Source of the DNA: Leucobacter muris
GTDB taxonomy: Bacteria > Actinomycetota > Actinomycetes > Actinomycetales > Microbacteriaceae
Length of the DNA: 64,000 nucleotides
NCBI RefSeq assembly: GCF_004028235.1
Contig: NZ_CP035037.1
Span: forward strand, 1,364,001 to 1,428,000
Direction: 5' to 3'
Both the position numbers and the translations under genes were made by a program. Positions 1 to 12,554 of the stretch are shown one piece after another (positions within the stretch are counted from its first letter, which is position 1; each line of letters starts with the position of its first letter). The notes beneath the pieces were generated by a model, which saw only the letters and a list, made by a program, of their open reading frames with translations, was not told the DNA's origin and did not search any database.

Positions 1-793
1 CCTGTGGGCGAACAACGAGGTCGGGGCCGTGCAGCCGGTCGCCGAGCTGTGCCGGATCGCCGCGAGCGCGGGGCTTCCCGCGCACGTCGACGCCGTGTCG
101 GCCCTGGGGCAGCTGCCCATCGATTTCGCGGCGGCCGGGGCGGCCGCGGTGTCGGTCTCCGCGCACAAGATCGGCGGGCCCGTCGGCGTCGGCGCCCTCG
201 TGCTGGGACGGAGGATCGCGGCCGAGCCGCTGCTGCACGGCGGCACCCAGCAGCGGGCGCGATCCGGCACCCAGGACGTCGCGGGCGCCGTCGGTTTCGC
301 CGCCGCCCTCGACCTCGCCGTCGATCCCGACGGGCGCCCCGAGCCGGTTCGTGCCGCTCGGCTCCGCGCGCTGCGCGACCGCCTCGTGGCGGGCGTGCGC
401 GCGGCCGACCCGAGCGCCGTGCTGCGCGGCCCGGAGCCGTGGGCTGCCGAGGGGGCGGCCGCGACGGGCCCGGGCAGGGACGCGGCGCTCGAACCCGTCG
501 ACCAACCGGTGCGGGTGCCGGGGAACGCGCACTTCACCTTCCCGGGCTGTCAGGGCGACTCGCTCGTGTTCCTGCTCGACGCGGCGGGGGTCTCGGTCTC
601 GGTCGGTTCGGCGTGCCGGGCCGGCGTCGCCGAGATCTCGCACGTGCTGCTCGCGATGGGGATATCCGAGGCCGAAGCGGCCGGCGCCCTGCGCTTCACG
701 CTCGGCCCCGACACCCGTGACGACGAGGTCGACGCGCTGCTCGCCGCCCTGCCCGCCGCGCTCGAGCGCGCCCGCGCCGCGGGACTCGCCTGA
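1..793 (+). CDS. Cysteine desulfurase (NifS/IscS-like), 5' end missing
   Basis: This is the C-terminal part of a PLP-dependent class V aminotransferase fold enzyme that takes sulfur from cysteine. The reading frame is open from base 2 and begins in the conserved ANNEVGAVQPV stretch, so roughly the first third lies outside the window. The Schiff-base lysine is in SAHKIGGP and the persulfide cysteine in GSACRAG. It lies 95 nt upstream of mnmA, whose product needs activated sulfur for tRNA 2-thiouridine, which fits a sulfur donor role for that enzyme. IscS and NifS subtypes cannot be told apart here. Confidence 0.9.
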   Translation, partial: LWANNEVGAVQPVAELCRIAASAGLPAHVDAVSALGQLPIDFAAAGAAAVSVSAHKIGGPVGVGALVLGRRIAAEPLLHGGTQQRARSGTQDVAGAVGFAAALDLAVDPDGRPEPVRAARLRALRDRLVAGVRAADPSAVLRGPEPWAAEGAAATGPGRDAALEPVDQPVRVPGNAHFTFPGCQGDSLVFLLDAAGVSVSVGSACRAGVAEISHVLLAMGISEAEAAGALRFTLGPDTRDDEVDALLAALPAALERARAAGLA

Positions 794-875
794 GATCCGA
801 AGGGCTGCGGCGACGAGGGCGCAGCGGTTGAGGGGCCGGGCGCGAGGGATCGGGTTGCGCGCCGCGCCGGGCGCG

Positions 876-881
876 TACAAT
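876..881 (+). promoter_or_regulatory. -10 element of a leaderless mnmA transcript
   Basis: TACAAT lies 7 nt before the ATG at 889. Transcription would start at or next to that ATG, so this site favours 889 over the in-frame ATG at 880, which overlaps the hexamer. Confidence 0.55.
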
Positions 882-888
882 GGATCGG

Positions 889-2058
889 ATGAAGATTCTG
901 GCGGCGATGAGCGGGGGCGTCGACTCCGCCGTGGCGGCGGCGCGCGCCGTTGAAGCGGGGCACGACGTGGTCGGCGTGCACCTCGCCCTCAGTCGTATGC
1001 CCGGCACGCTGCGCACCGGATCCCGCGGCTGCTGCACGATCGAGGACGCGATGGACGCCCGCCGCGCAGCCAACCTGCTCGGCATCCCCTTCTACGTTTG
1101 GGATCTCAGCGAACGCTTCAAGGAGGACGTCGTCGACGACTTCATCGCAGAGTACGCCGCGGGCCGCACCCCCAACCCGTGCATGCGCTGCAACGAGAAG
1201 ATCAAGTTCGCCGCGCTGCTCGACAAGGCCATCGCCCTCGGCTTCGACGCCGTGGCCACCGGGCACTACGCGAGCCTCGAGGACGGCCCCCACGGCCGCG
1301 AACTGCACCGGGCGAGTGCCTGGGCCAAGGACCAGTCGTACGTGCTCGGCGTGCTCACCGAGCGGCAGCTCGCGCACTGCTACTTCCCGCTCGGCGACAC
1401 ACCCTCGAAGGAGCTGATCCGGGCGGAGGCCGAGGATCGCGGCCTGCAGGTCGCGCAGAAGCCCGACAGCCACGACATCTGCTTCATCCCCGACGGCGAC
1501 ACGCGCGGCTGGCTCTCCGACCACCTCGAGCGCGAACCAGGCGAGATCCTCGACGAATCGGGCGAGGTGGTGGGCCGCCACGACGGCGCGCACGGCTACA
1601 CCGTGGGACAGCGGCGCGGTCTGCAACTCGGCAGGCCCGCACCCGACGGGCAGCCGCGCTACGTGCTGTCGATCCGCCCCGTCTCGAACCAGGTGGTCGT
1701 CGGCCCCAAGCAGAGCCTCGCGATCGGCCGCATCGCCGGCGGCCGGTTCAGCTGGGCCGGAGAGCCGGGCTTCGACGTGAGCGATCCCTTCGACTGCGAG
1801 GTGCAGATCCGCGCCCACGCCGATCCGGTTCCCGCGCGGGCGAGGCTCGAGCCGATCCTCGAAACGGAGCGCACCGAGCAGCACCGCGAGGGCGCCACGC
1901 ACGAGGTGGTGGTCGACATCGACCTCGAGCGCGCGGAGCCGCTGCTGGGGGTCGCACCGGGCCAGACCGCCGTCGTCTACATCGGCACCCGCGTGCTCGG
2001 CCAGTTCACGATCGACCGTGCGGTGCCGGCGTCGAACTCCGCGGCCGTCGGCGGCTGA
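889..2058 (+). CDS. mnmA: tRNA-specific 2-thiouridylase MnmA
   Basis: MnmA adenylates and thiolates U34 of tRNA-Glu, -Gln and -Lys in the cytoplasm. The N-terminal PP-loop AMSGGVDS binds ATP. The two catalytic cysteines are visible in NPCMRC and [10 protein letters not shown], and the length of 389 aa is close to the family norm. I chose the ATG at 889 ([10 protein letters not shown]) rather than 880 because a TACAAT hexamer sits 7 nt before it and because family members usually begin MKVLVAMSGG. The upstream desulfurase is the likely sulfur source. Confidence 0.95.
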   Translation: MKILAAMSGGVDSAVAAARAVEAGHDVVGVHLALSRMPGTLRTGSRGCCTIEDAMDARRAANLLGIPFYVWDLSERFKEDVVDDFIAEYAAGRTPNPCMRCNEKIKFAALLDKAIALGFDAVATGHYASLEDGPHGRELHRASAWAKDQSYVLGVLTERQLAHCYFPLGDTPSKELIRAEAEDRGLQVAQKPDSHDICFIPDGDTRGWLSDHLEREPGEILDESGEVVGRHDGAHGYTVGQRRGLQLGRPAPDGQPRYVLSIRPVSNQVVVGPKQSLAIGRIAGGRFSWAGEPGFDVSDPFDCEVQIRAHADPVPARARLEPILETERTEQHREGATHEVVVDIDLERAEPLLGVAPGQTAVVYIGTRVLGQFTIDRAVPASNSAAVGG

Positions 2059-2092
2059 GGCGCATCGCCCGTTCGGGGCGGGATCCGGGCCC

Positions 2093-2142
2093 GGTGAGAG
2101 CGTCGCAGCCGAATGCGTTTCACCGACGCCGGATCTCTCACC
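2093..2142 (+). terminator. Long stem-loop between mnmA and ligA
   Basis: GGTGAGAG followed by CGTCG pairs with CGACG and CTCTCACC, giving a two-part stem around an 18-nt apical loop. It lies just after mnmA and before the ligA promoter. There is no U tract, so termination is only inferred. Confidence 0.4.
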
Positions 2143-2158
2143 GAGGCCGCGCTGTTCC

Positions 2159-2164
2159 TAGACT
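2159..2164 (+). promoter_or_regulatory. -10 element of a leaderless ligA transcript
   Basis: TAGACT is followed by six bases and then the GTG start of ligA at 2171. There is no Shine-Dalgarno sequence before the GTG. Confidence 0.5.
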
Positions 2165-2167
2165 TGA

Positions 2168-4606
<2,439 letters not shown>

Positions 4607-4832
4607 TCCGGGCGGCGCGGGATCCGGTCTAAAGCCTCCCGCGTCGGGGCGGAGCGAGTCGCCGCGGCGTCCAGCAGCCCTCGCTCACAGGCTCCCACCG
4701 AGCGACAAACGGTCGAGTTATCCACAGTTCGCCGGTTTCGGCTCTCGGGTCGGGCGCCGTTCATTAGCGTTGAGGGCAGCGCGGCATCCGGTGGTACCGG
4801 ACGCCGCACGAAGACCCCGGAAAGGAGCGACC

Positions 4833-5459
4833 ATGCCTCAGGAACCGCGCCAGATGGTTCGTGCGAGCTGGGCAGGGCAGGATCCCCTGCTGACCCATTA
4901 CTACGACACCGAGTGGGGGATGCCGGTCACCGACGAGGCGGGGGTGTTCGAACGGCTGAGCCTGGAGGGCTTCCAATCCGGTCTCTCCTGGATCACCGTG
5001 CTGCGCAAGCGCGAGGCCTTCCGCGAGGCATTCGCGGGATTCGAGCCGCGGCGCGTGGCCGTGTTCGACGAGGGCGACGTCGAACGCCTGCTCCAGCACG
5101 AAGGCATCATCCGCAACCGGCGCAAGATCATGGCCACGGTCGAGAACGCGCGCACGTCGCTGCGCCTGCGAGAGGAGACGGGGGAGGGCTTGTCCGAGCT
5201 GGTCTGGTCGTACATGCCCGAGCGCTCTCCGACGCCCGAGACCGACGCCGATGTGCCCTCGACGTCGCCCGAGTCGCACGCGCTCGCGAAGGAGCTGAAG
5301 CGCCGAGGGTTCAGCTTCGTCGGCCCGACGACGGTGTACGCGCTCATGTGCGCCATCGGCATCGTCGACGTCCACCTCATGAGCAGCCACCGGCGAGGGT
5401 GCTCGGGCCTCTGGAACCCTGACGGCACCCGCAGGGAGCCCGAGCCCGGCCCTCGGTAG
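4833..5459 (+). CDS. tag: DNA-3-methyladenine glycosylase I (Tag-like)
   Basis: This 208-aa HhH-GPD-fold glycosylase would remove 3-methyladenine from alkylated DNA. The Tag signature (YYDTEWG, LEGFQSGLSWITVL with the conserved Glu, and GFSFVGPTT) is clear. The start is the ATG preceded by AAAGGAG at 4821-4827. In E. coli Tag a zinc site uses Cys4, His17, His175 and Cys179. Here the matching positions read Ala (RASW), Tyr (YYD), His and Ser, so three of the four ligands are replaced and the zinc site is probably absent. Confidence 0.9.
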   Translation: MPQEPRQMVRASWAGQDPLLTHYYDTEWGMPVTDEAGVFERLSLEGFQSGLSWITVLRKREAFREAFAGFEPRRVAVFDEGDVERLLQHEGIIRNRRKIMATVENARTSLRLREETGEGLSELVWSYMPERSPTPETDADVPSTSPESHALAKELKRRGFSFVGPTTVYALMCAIGIVDVHLMSSHRRGCSGLWNPDGTRREPEPGPR

Positions 5460-5462
5460 GAT
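5457..5462 (+). promoter_or_regulatory. -10 element upstream of gatC
   Basis: TAGGAT overlaps the tag stop codon and would start transcription near 5469, giving gatCAB a short leader of about 38 nt. Confidence 0.4.
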
Positions 5463-5507
5463 GGTGTGGTTCACCGAACCCCATTCACCACGTCACGATG
5501 GAGCAGC

Positions 5508-5843
5508 ATGCCTGAGACCCCTGCGGCAGAACGTGCCGGGGCGAGCGGCGAGATCACGGCGCAGACCGTGCAGCATCTCGCCGGCCTCGCCCGGATCGCC
5601 CTCACCGACGCGGAGATCGACTCGCTCACGACTGAGCTCGACTCGATCCTCGCCAATATCGCCAAGGTCAGCGAGGTCGCGCGCGACGACGTGCCGGCCA
5701 CGAGCCATCCGATCCCGCTGAACAACGTGACGCGGCCCGACGAGATCGCCGACGTGCTCACCCGCGAGCAGGCGCTGGCGAACGCGCCCGAGACGACCGA
5801 CGGCATGTTCAGGGTCTCGTCGATCCTGGGCGAAGAGCAGTGA
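5508..5843 (+). CDS. gatC: Asp-tRNA(Asn)/Glu-tRNA(Gln) amidotransferase subunit C
   Basis: GatC is the small scaffold subunit that holds GatA and GatB together. The 111-aa product has the typical helical N-terminus ([16 protein letters not shown]) and the C-terminal LREDxV-like region replaced by [14 protein letters not shown]. The ATG at 5508 is preceded by a weak GGAG; an in-frame GTG at 5466 would add a run unlike the family. It is the first gene of gatCAB, which makes Gln-tRNA (and Asn-tRNA) by transamidation. Confidence 0.93.
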   Translation: MPETPAAERAGASGEITAQTVQHLAGLARIALTDAEIDSLTTELDSILANIAKVSEVARDDVPATSHPIPLNNVTRPDEIADVLTREQALANAPETTDGMFRVSSILGEEQ

Positions 5844-5857
5844 AGGGGGCGGCAGCA

Positions 5858-7393
5858 GTGAGCGAACTGATCAAGCTGACCGCGGCGGAGCTCGCCGCGA
5901 AGCTCGCCGCGGGCGAGGTCTCCTCGGAAGAGGCGACGCGCGCCCACCTCGACCGCATCTCCGCCGTCGACGGCGCGCTGAACGCCTTCCTCGCGACCGA
6001 CGCCGACGCCTCGCTCGCAGCGGCGCGCGAGATCGACGCTCGCCGAGCCTCGGGAGAGGTCCTCGGTGAGCTCGCCGGTGTGCCGCTCGCCGTCAAGGAC
6101 GTGCTCGTGACCACCGACATGCCCTCCACCTCGGGCTCCAAGATCCTCGAGGGGTACCGCTCGCCCTACGACGCGACCGCGGTCGCCAAGGCTCGCGCGG
6201 CCGGGCTCGTCAACATCGGCAAGACGAACATGGACGAGTTCGCGATGGGCTCGTCGACCGAGAACTCGGCCTACGGCCCCACCCGCAACCAGTGGGCGGC
6301 CGACCGGGTGCCCGGCGGCTCGGGCGGCGGTTCGGCCGTGGCCGTCGGCGCCTTCGAGGCCCCGCTCGCGCTCGGCTCCGACACCGGCGGCTCGATCCGC
6401 CAGCCCGCCGCCCTCACCGGCACCGTCGGCGTCAAGCCCACCTACGGCGGCGTCAGCCGCTACGGCGCGATCGCGCTCGCCTCGTCGCTCGACCAGATCG
6501 GCCCGTGCGCCCGCACCGTGCTCGACACCGCGCTGCTGCACGACGTCATCGCCGGTCACGATCGCCACGATTCGACGTCGCTCGACTTCGCTTGGCCCTC
6601 GATGGCCGAAGCCGCTCGCCGAGGCGCCGATCCCTCGAGCCTCGCGGGCCTGCGCGTGGGCGTCGTGAAGCAGCTCATGCTCGACGGCCTGCAGGCCGGG
6701 GTGAAGGCGCGCTTCGACGAGGCCCTCGCTCTGCTCGCCGCGCAGGGAGCCGAGATCGTCGAGATCGACGCTCCCCACTTCGAGTACGCCGTCGCCGCGT
6801 ACTACCTGATCCTGCCCGCCGAGGCCTCCAGCAACCTCGCCAAGTACGACTCCGTGCGCTTCGGCCTGCGGGTCGCGCCCGAGGGCGGCGGCACGGTCGA
6901 GAGCGTCATGAGCGAAACCCGCGCCGCGGGCTTCGGCGCCGAGGTGAAGCGCCGCATCATCCTCGGCACCTACGCGCTCTCCGCCGGGTACTACGACGCC
7001 TACTACGGCAGCGCGCAGAAGGTGCGCACCCTGATCCAGCGAGACTTCGCGAGCGCCTTCGAACAGGTCGACGTGATCGCGTCGCCCACCGCGCCCACCA
7101 CCGCGTGGCAGCTCGGCGCCCACGGCGGCGACCCGCTGCAGGACTACCTCAACGATGCCACGACGATCCCCGCGAACCTCGCGGGCATCCCGGGGCTCAG
7201 CCTGCCCATCGGCACCGCGAGCGAGGACGGCCTGCCGGTCGGCCTGCAGCTCATGGCGCCCGCCTTCGAGGACGCGCGGCTGTACCGCGCCGGCTCCGCG
7301 ATCGAGAGCCTCATCGCCGAGCGCGACGGCTCGCCCTTCTGGGCGCAGGCCCCCTCCCTTGCAGGTGCTTCGACCGGAGAGGCGGCGAACTGA
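5858..7393 (+). CDS. gatA: Asp-tRNA(Asn)/Glu-tRNA(Gln) amidotransferase subunit A
   Basis: GatA is the glutaminase subunit with the amidase-signature fold. With the GTG at 5858 as start, the Ser-cisSer-Lys triad falls at K80 (PLAVKD), S155 (GGSGGGS) and S179 (DTGGS), one residue from the S. aureus GatA numbering I recall (79/154/178). The start is also supported by AAGGGGGC 7-8 nt upstream; a GTG at 5840 overlapping the gatC stop is the alternative. Ammonia released here passes to GatB. The product has 511 residues, usual for the family. Confidence 0.96.
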   Translation: MSELIKLTAAELAAKLAAGEVSSEEATRAHLDRISAVDGALNAFLATDADASLAAAREIDARRASGEVLGELAGVPLAVKDVLVTTDMPSTSGSKILEGYRSPYDATAVAKARAAGLVNIGKTNMDEFAMGSSTENSAYGPTRNQWAADRVPGGSGGGSAVAVGAFEAPLALGSDTGGSIRQPAALTGTVGVKPTYGGVSRYGAIALASSLDQIGPCARTVLDTALLHDVIAGHDRHDSTSLDFAWPSMAEAARRGADPSSLAGLRVGVVKQLMLDGLQAGVKARFDEALALLAAQGAEIVEIDAPHFEYAVAAYYLILPAEASSNLAKYDSVRFGLRVAPEGGGTVESVMSETRAAGFGAEVKRRIILGTYALSAGYYDAYYGSAQKVRTLIQRDFASAFEQVDVIASPTAPTTAWQLGAHGGDPLQDYLNDATTIPANLAGIPGLSLPIGTASEDGLPVGLQLMAPAFEDARLYRAGSAIESLIAERDGSPFWAQAPSLAGASTGEAAN

Positions 7394-8904
7394 TGGCCAA
7401 GACCAAGCTGATGGACTTCGAGAAGGCCCTCGAGCTCTTCGAGCCGGTGATCGGCCTCGAGGTGCACGTCGAGCTCAACACCCGCACGAAGATGTTCTCG
7501 TCGGCGCCGAACGCGTTCGGGTCCGACCCCAACACCAACCTCACCCCCGTGTGCCTCGGCCTGCCCGGAGCGCTGCCCGTGATCAACGAGCAGGCGGTGC
7601 GCAGCTCGATCAGCCTCGGGCTCGCGCTCGGGTGCGAGATCGCCGAGGTCTCGGGCTTCGCCCGCAAGAACTACTTCTACCCCGACATGGCGAAGAACTA
7701 TCAGATCTCGCAGTACGACGATCCCATCGCGTACGACGGATCGGTGGAGATCGAACTCGCCTCGGGCCGCGTCGTGCACGTGCCCATCGAGCGCGCCCAC
7801 ATGGAGGAGGACGCGGGCAAGCTCAACCACGTGGGCGGCTCGACCGGCCGCATCCAGGGCGCCGAGTACTCGCTCGTCGACTACAACCGCGCAGGCGTGC
7901 CCCTCGTCGAGATCGTCACCCGTCCCGTCTTCGGCGGCGAAGCCGACACTCCCGAGATCGCAGCGGCCTACGTGGCGACCATCCGCGAGATCGTCATCGC
8001 GCTCGGCATCTCCGACGCCCGCATGGAGCGGGGCAACCTGCGGTGCGACGCGAATGTCTCGCTGCGCCCCCGCGGCAACGAGGGCGCCGGGATGTCGGTG
8101 CTCGGCACCCGCACCGAGACGAAGAACGTGAACTCGCTGCGCTCGATCGAGCGGGCGGTGCGCTACGAGATCCAGCGCCAGGCGCAGATCCTCGCCGACG
8201 GCGGCTCCATCACGCAGGAAACGCGCCACTGGCACGAGGACACGGGCGAGACCTCGCCGGGTCGGCCCAAGAGCGACGCCGACGACTACCGCTACTTCCC
8301 CGAGCCCGACCTCGCGCCGCTCACCCCGTCGCGCGAGCTCGTCGAGGAGCTGCGGGCCGCGCTGCCCGAGCACCCGACGCTGCGCACCCGACGCCTGAAG
8401 CAGGAGTGGCAGTTCAGCGCACTCGAGTTCCAGGACGTGGTGAACGCGGGCCTGCTCTCCAGCATCGAGGCCACCGTGAGCGCCGGCGTGCCGCCGCAGA
8501 CCGCCCGCAAGTGGTGGACGGGCGAGATCGCACGCATCGCGAACGAGCGCTCGGCAGTGCCCGCCGAGCTCATCACGCCCCAGCAGATCGCCTCGGTCGT
8601 GGAGCTCGTCGACGCCGGCACGCTCAACGACAAGCTGGCCCGACAGGTCATCGCTGGCATCATCGACGGCGAGGGCACGGCGGCCGAGATCGTCGAAGCT
8701 CGCGGGCTCGGGATCGTCTCCGACGACGGCGCGCTCATCGAGGCCGTCGACGCGGCTCTCGCCGAGCAGCCTGACGTGCTCGCGAAGATCCGTGACGGCA
8801 AGGTGCAGGCCGCGGGAGCCATCATCGGCGCCGTCATGAAAGCGATGCGCGGCCAGGCCGACGCGGCCCGAGTGCGCGAGCTGGTACTGGAACGCGCGAA
8901 GTAG
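7393..8904 (+). CDS. gatB: Asp-tRNA(Asn)/Glu-tRNA(Gln) amidotransferase subunit B
   Basis: GatB is the kinase subunit that phosphorylates the mischarged aminoacyl-tRNA and accepts ammonia from GatA. The 503-aa protein has the family hallmarks [13 protein letters not shown] at the start, the [17 protein letters not shown] segment, [17 protein letters not shown] and [13 protein letters not shown]. The C-terminal YqeY/tail domain binds tRNA. Its ATG shares one base with the gatA stop (TGATG), so the two are translationally coupled. Confidence 0.97.
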   Translation: MAKTKLMDFEKALELFEPVIGLEVHVELNTRTKMFSSAPNAFGSDPNTNLTPVCLGLPGALPVINEQAVRSSISLGLALGCEIAEVSGFARKNYFYPDMAKNYQISQYDDPIAYDGSVEIELASGRVVHVPIERAHMEEDAGKLNHVGGSTGRIQGAEYSLVDYNRAGVPLVEIVTRPVFGGEADTPEIAAAYVATIREIVIALGISDARMERGNLRCDANVSLRPRGNEGAGMSVLGTRTETKNVNSLRSIERAVRYEIQRQAQILADGGSITQETRHWHEDTGETSPGRPKSDADDYRYFPEPDLAPLTPSRELVEELRAALPEHPTLRTRRLKQEWQFSALEFQDVVNAGLLSSIEATVSAGVPPQTARKWWTGEIARIANERSAVPAELITPQQIASVVELVDAGTLNDKLARQVIAGIIDGEGTAAEIVEARGLGIVSDDGALIEAVDAALAEQPDVLAKIRDGKVQAAGAIIGAVMKAMRGQADAARVRELVLERAK

Positions 8905-9042
8905 GCGCTCGGGGCGTTCGCCTCGTGCGCGCCGCACGTGGCGGCGTCGCGCGGGGTGGATCGAGCGGCGGCGGCGACGCAGCACCCGCGCCGCCGACAC
9001 CGAAGAAACGAGAGGCCCTCACCGGGCAGAGAGGCACCGCAC

Positions 9043-9375
9043 ATGTACTTCATCGTGGTGAAATACCAGGTCAAGCCCGAGTTCGCCGACGTCTTCATCG
9101 AGCACACTGCCGAGTTCACCGAGGCCACCCGCGCCGAGCCGGGCAACCTCTGGTTCGAGTGGTCGCGCAGCGTCGAGAACCCCGATGAGTTCGTGCTCGT
9201 CGAGGCCTTCGCCGACGACGAGGCCGCGAGCGCCCACGTGGGCTCCGAGCACTTCCCGAAGGGGCTCGAAGCGATGCGACCGCTGCTCGTCAGCACCCCG
9301 AAGATCGTGTCACGCAAGGTCGAGGGCGCCGGTTGGGACGAGATGGGCGAACTCAGGATCGACGGCGGGGCCTGA
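9043..9375 (+). CDS. Antibiotic biosynthesis monooxygenase (ABM) domain protein, putative quinol monooxygenase
   Basis: This 110-aa protein has a single ABM (dimeric alpha-beta barrel) domain: a VVKYQVKPE first strand, TRAEPGNLWFEW, EFVLVEAFADDEAASAHV with the conserved H, and HF. Relatives include YgiN-type quinol monooxygenases and haem-degrading enzymes; the substrate cannot be read from sequence. The ATG at 9043 follows a GAGGC motif. It stands alone between gatB and a quinone-related reductase gene, which makes a quinol role plausible but unproven. Confidence 0.8.
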   Translation: MYFIVVKYQVKPEFADVFIEHTAEFTEATRAEPGNLWFEWSRSVENPDEFVLVEAFADDEAASAHVGSEHFPKGLEAMRPLLVSTPKIVSRKVEGAGWDEMGELRIDGGA

Positions 9376-9557
9376 CCCCGTCGAGACCCCAGCCCTGACC
9401 GGTCGCCCCGGGAGCGCACTCGCGCCCCGGGGCGAACCGCTCTCCGCGCGAAGCGCCCGGCGACCGTCTGAGCGACTCCGAAGCATCCCCGCATAGACTC
9501 GGCGCAGCGGCGCGAGCCGCGCCATCGGAACCCGCACCGTCCCCGAGGAGGCACCGC

Positions 9558-10706
9558 ATGTCAGACACCGCCGCACCATCAGACGCCACCGGTTCGCACG
9601 AGAGCGAGCACTCGACCAGGGGCTCGTACGTGACGAGCGGCGCCGAGTTCAGCCGCGACACGAACTACATCGAGGACCGCATCGTCGCCGACCCCGCAGC
9701 AGTCCGACGGCTGCCCGCCCCGCCGCCCTCGAAGATCGGTTCGCTGGGATACGGCCTCGGCGAGGGAGCCGAAGCGTGGCCCGTCGAGCCCGGGCGTTAC
9801 CGGCTCGTCGCCGCCAACGCCTGCCCCTGGGCGAACCGCACCGTCATCGTGCGCCGGCTGCTGGGCCTCGAGGACGCGATCTCGCTCGGACGGCCCGGAC
9901 CCACCCACGACGCGCGATCCTGGACCTTCGACCTCGATCCCGACGGCCGCGACCCGGTGCTCGGCACGGAGCGTCTGCAGCAGAACTACTTCGCGCGGTT
10001 CCCCGGCTACCCGCGGGGGATCACGGTGCCCGCCATCGTGGACATCCCCACCGGAGGGGTCGTCACGAACGACTACCCGCAGATCACCCTCGATTTCTCG
10101 ACGCAGTGGCGCGAGTTCCACCGCGAGGGCGCGCCGAACCTGCTGCCCCGGGATCTGCTCGACGAGATGTGGCCCGTGATCGAGCGCGTCTTCACCGAGG
10201 TGAACAACGGCGTCTACCGCTGCGGCTTCGCGGGCAGCCAGGAGGCCTACGACGCCGCCTACGCCCGGCTCTGGGACGCGCTCGACTGGCTCGAGCAGCG
10301 TCTCTCGCCCCGCCGCTACCTCATGGGCGGTACGATCACCGAGGCCGACGTGCGGCTCTTCACCACGCTCGCGCGCTTCGACCCCGTGTATCACGGCCAC
10401 TTCAAGACGAACCGCAGCAAGCTCGCCGAGATGGAGCACCTGTGGGGGTACGCGCGCGACCTCTTCCAGACGCCCGGCTTCGGCGACACGATCGACTTCG
10501 TGCAGATCAAGCAGCACTACTACATCACGCACGAGGACGTGAACCCCACGAGGATCGTGCCGGCCGGCCCCGACCTCGGCAACTGGCTCGACCCGCACGG
10601 GCGAGAGCGTCTCGGCGGCGAGCCGTTCGGCGACGGCACCCCGCCCGGCCCGGTGCGCGAGGGGGAGCGGATCGCCGCCGGCCACAACCCGCTCTACCAG
10701 CTGTAG
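9558..10706 (+). CDS. Glutathionyl/mycothiolyl-hydroquinone reductase (GST-like, YqjG family)
   Basis: These enzymes reduce thiol-conjugated hydroquinones back to free hydroquinone. The N-terminal thioredoxin fold holds the catalytic cysteine C89 in NACPWANR, followed by VPAIVD and the all-helical GST C-terminus (YLMGGTITEADVRLF, with the N-capping box). Length is 382 aa including an N-terminal extension of about 40 residues. The ATG has a strong GAGGAGG upstream. Actinobacteria generally use mycothiol rather than glutathione, so the physiological conjugate is probably mycothiolyl; that is inference. Confidence 0.88.
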   Translation: MSDTAAPSDATGSHESEHSTRGSYVTSGAEFSRDTNYIEDRIVADPAAVRRLPAPPPSKIGSLGYGLGEGAEAWPVEPGRYRLVAANACPWANRTVIVRRLLGLEDAISLGRPGPTHDARSWTFDLDPDGRDPVLGTERLQQNYFARFPGYPRGITVPAIVDIPTGGVVTNDYPQITLDFSTQWREFHREGAPNLLPRDLLDEMWPVIERVFTEVNNGVYRCGFAGSQEAYDAAYARLWDALDWLEQRLSPRRYLMGGTITEADVRLFTTLARFDPVYHGHFKTNRSKLAEMEHLWGYARDLFQTPGFGDTIDFVQIKQHYYITHEDVNPTRIVPAGPDLGNWLDPHGRERLGGEPFGDGTPPGPVREGERIAAGHNPLYQL

Positions 10707-10730
10707 CCGAGCGGAGCCAGTCGGCCCGGC

Positions 10731-10769
10731 GGCGGGTCGACTCGCCGGTCGGCCCCCGGTCGACCCGCC
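10731..10769 (+). terminator. Inverted repeat after the hydroquinone reductase gene
   Basis: GGCGGGTCGAC and GTCGACCCGCC form 11-bp arms around a 17-nt loop, 25 nt after the stop codon. A terminator role is inferred; no U tract follows. Confidence 0.35.
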
Positions 10770-10840
10770 GGCCGGCCGGCATCACCGCGCCGGCGCGGGG
10801 CGGCATCCGCCCCGCGGCCGCACCTCCCGCGCAGACGAAA

Positions 10841-10872
10841 CCGGGGCGGCGGGATCTCTCCCGCCGCCCCGG
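10841..10872. terminator. Bidirectional hairpin between convergent genes
   Basis: A perfect 14-bp stem (CCGGGGCGGCGGGA with its complement) closes a TCTC loop. It sits 30 nt past the glpK stop on the minus strand, where TTTCG follows it, and also downstream of the + strand reductase gene. Confidence 0.7.
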
Positions 10873-10901
10873 GGCACCGAGGTGAGTCGTGCCTGCGACG
10901 C

Positions 10902-12416
10902 TTACTTGACGTCGTCGTCGACCCAGTCCATCGACTTGGTGACGGCCTTGCGCCAGTTGCGCAGCTGGCGGTCGCGGTCGGCGTCCTCCATCTCGGGCTC
11001 CCAGCGGCGATCCTCCTGCCAGTTGGCCGACAGGTCGTCGAGGCCGTTCCAGAAGCCCACTGCGAGGCCGGCCGCGTAGGCGGCGCCGAGCGCGGTGGTC
11101 TCGGCGACGACCGGGCGCACCACGGGCACGCCGAGCACGTCGGCCTGGAACTGCATGAGCGCGTTGTTCGCGACCATGCCGCCGTCGACCTTGAGCTCGG
11201 TGAGGTCGACGCCCGCGTCGGCGTTCACCGCGTCGAGCACGTCGCGGGTCTGGAAAGCGACGGCCTCGAGCGCGGCGCGGGCGATGTGGCCCTTGTTCGC
11301 GTAGCGGGTGAGCCCGACGATGGCGCCGCGGGCGTCGGGGCGCCAGTAGGGGGCGAACAGGCCCGAGAAGGCGGGCACGATGTAGACGCCGCCGTTGTCA
11401 GGCACGCTCGCCGCCAGCTCCTCGACCTGCGGCGCCGACTCGATGATGCCGAGCTGGTCTCGCAGCCACTGGATGAGCGAGCCCGTCACCGCGATGGAAC
11501 CCTCGAGCGCGTAGTGGGTGGGGCCGTCGCCCAGCTTGTAGCCGACGGTGGTGAGCAGCCCGTTCTTCGAGCGGACGATCTCCTCGCCGGTGTTGAAGAT
11601 GAGGAAGCAGCCGGTGCCGTAGGTGTTCTTCGACTCGCCCGCCTGGAAGGCGGCCTGGCCGAAGGTGGCGGCCTGCTGGTCGCCGAGGATGCCCGCGATG
11701 GGGGTTTCGCGCAGCAGCGACGAGTCCTCGGCGTGGCCGTAGACCTCGGACGACGACTTGATCTCGGGCAGCATCGAGCGCGGCACGCCGAACACCTCGA
11801 GGATGTCGTCGCGCCACTCGAGGGTCTCGAGATCCATGAACAGGGTGCGCGAGGCGTTGGTGACGTCGGTGGTGTGCACGCCGCCGTCGACGCCGCCAGT
11901 CAGGTTCCACAGCACCCAGCAGTCGGTCGTGCCGAAGAGCAGGTCGCCGGCCTCGGCCGCCTCGCGCGCGCCCTCGACGTTCTCGAGGATCCAGACGATC
12001 TTGGTGCCGGAGAAGTAGGTGGCGAGCGGCAGCCCGACGATCTCCTTGAAGCGGTCGGTGCCGCCGTCGGCCGCGAGACGGTCCACGATGTCCTGCGTGC
12101 GCGTGTCCTGCCACACGATGGCGTTGTAGACGGGCTTGCCGGTCTTCTTGTTCCAGACGACCGCCGTCTCGCGCTGGTTGGTGATGCCGATCGCGGCGAT
12201 GTCGTGCCGGGTGAGGTCGGCGCGTCCGAGGGCGATGCCGATCACCTCCTGCACGTTCTGCCAGATCTCGGTCGCGTCGTGCTCGACCCAGCCGGCCTGC
12301 GGCATGATCTGCTCGTGCTCCTTCTGCCCGACCGAGATGATGGATCCCGACCGATCGAAGATGATGGCGCGGCTCGAGGTCGTGCCCTGATCGATGGCGA
12401 TGACGTACTTGGACAT
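10902..12416 (-). CDS. glpK: Glycerol kinase
   Basis: GlpK phosphorylates glycerol to glycerol 3-phosphate, trapping it in the cytoplasm. The 504-aa sequence has the FGGY-kinase phosphate motif [15 protein letters not shown] at the N-terminus, the [13 protein letters not shown] segment and the C-terminal adenosine motif [22 protein letters not shown] lies about 5 nt before the ATG. It is the last gene of glpD-glpF-glpK, with a strong hairpin between it and glpF that could tune its level separately. Confidence 0.96.
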   Translation of the reverse strand: MSKYVIAIDQGTTSSRAIIFDRSGSIISVGQKEHEQIMPQAGWVEHDATEIWQNVQEVIGIALGRADLTRHDIAAIGITNQRETAVVWNKKTGKPVYNAIVWQDTRTQDIVDRLAADGGTDRFKEIVGLPLATYFSGTKIVWILENVEGAREAAEAGDLLFGTTDCWVLWNLTGGVDGGVHTTDVTNASRTLFMDLETLEWRDDILEVFGVPRSMLPEIKSSSEVYGHAEDSSLLRETPIAGILGDQQAATFGQAAFQAGESKNTYGTGCFLIFNTGEEIVRSKNGLLTTVGYKLGDGPTHYALEGSIAVTGSLIQWLRDQLGIIESAPQVEELAASVPDNGGVYIVPAFSGLFAPYWRPDARGAIVGLTRYANKGHIARAALEAVAFQTRDVLDAVNADAGVDLTELKVDGGMVANNALMQFQADVLGVPVVRPVVAETTALGAAYAAGLAVGFWNGLDDLSANWQEDRRWEPEMEDADRDRQLRNWRKAVTKSMDWVDDDVK

Positions 12417-12464
12417 GGAGTTCCTTTCGAAGCGGCGATGCGGCGATGCGTCGCCGTGGTGTGA

Positions 12465-12502
12465 GGAGGGGCCGGCCGCGGGCCTCCGCGGCCGGCCCCT
12501 CC
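12465..12502 (-). terminator. 17-bp perfect hairpin between glpF and glpK
   Basis: The arms 12465-12481 and 12486-12502 are fully complementary around a GCCT loop. It lies in the 138-nt gap downstream of glpF and 48 nt before the glpK start. With no U tract it may attenuate or stabilise the upstream message rather than terminate fully. Confidence 0.55.
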
Positions 12503-12554
12503 GTTGAGATCGGTGCTATGCGGGCCGGGGCAGCCGCCCCGGCCCGGGTGGTGC

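Noticed and set aside
550..1902. Long open frame on the minus strand opposite the desulfurase and mnmA
   Set aside because: It is the high-GC mirror of two well-supported + strand genes and has no family motifs.
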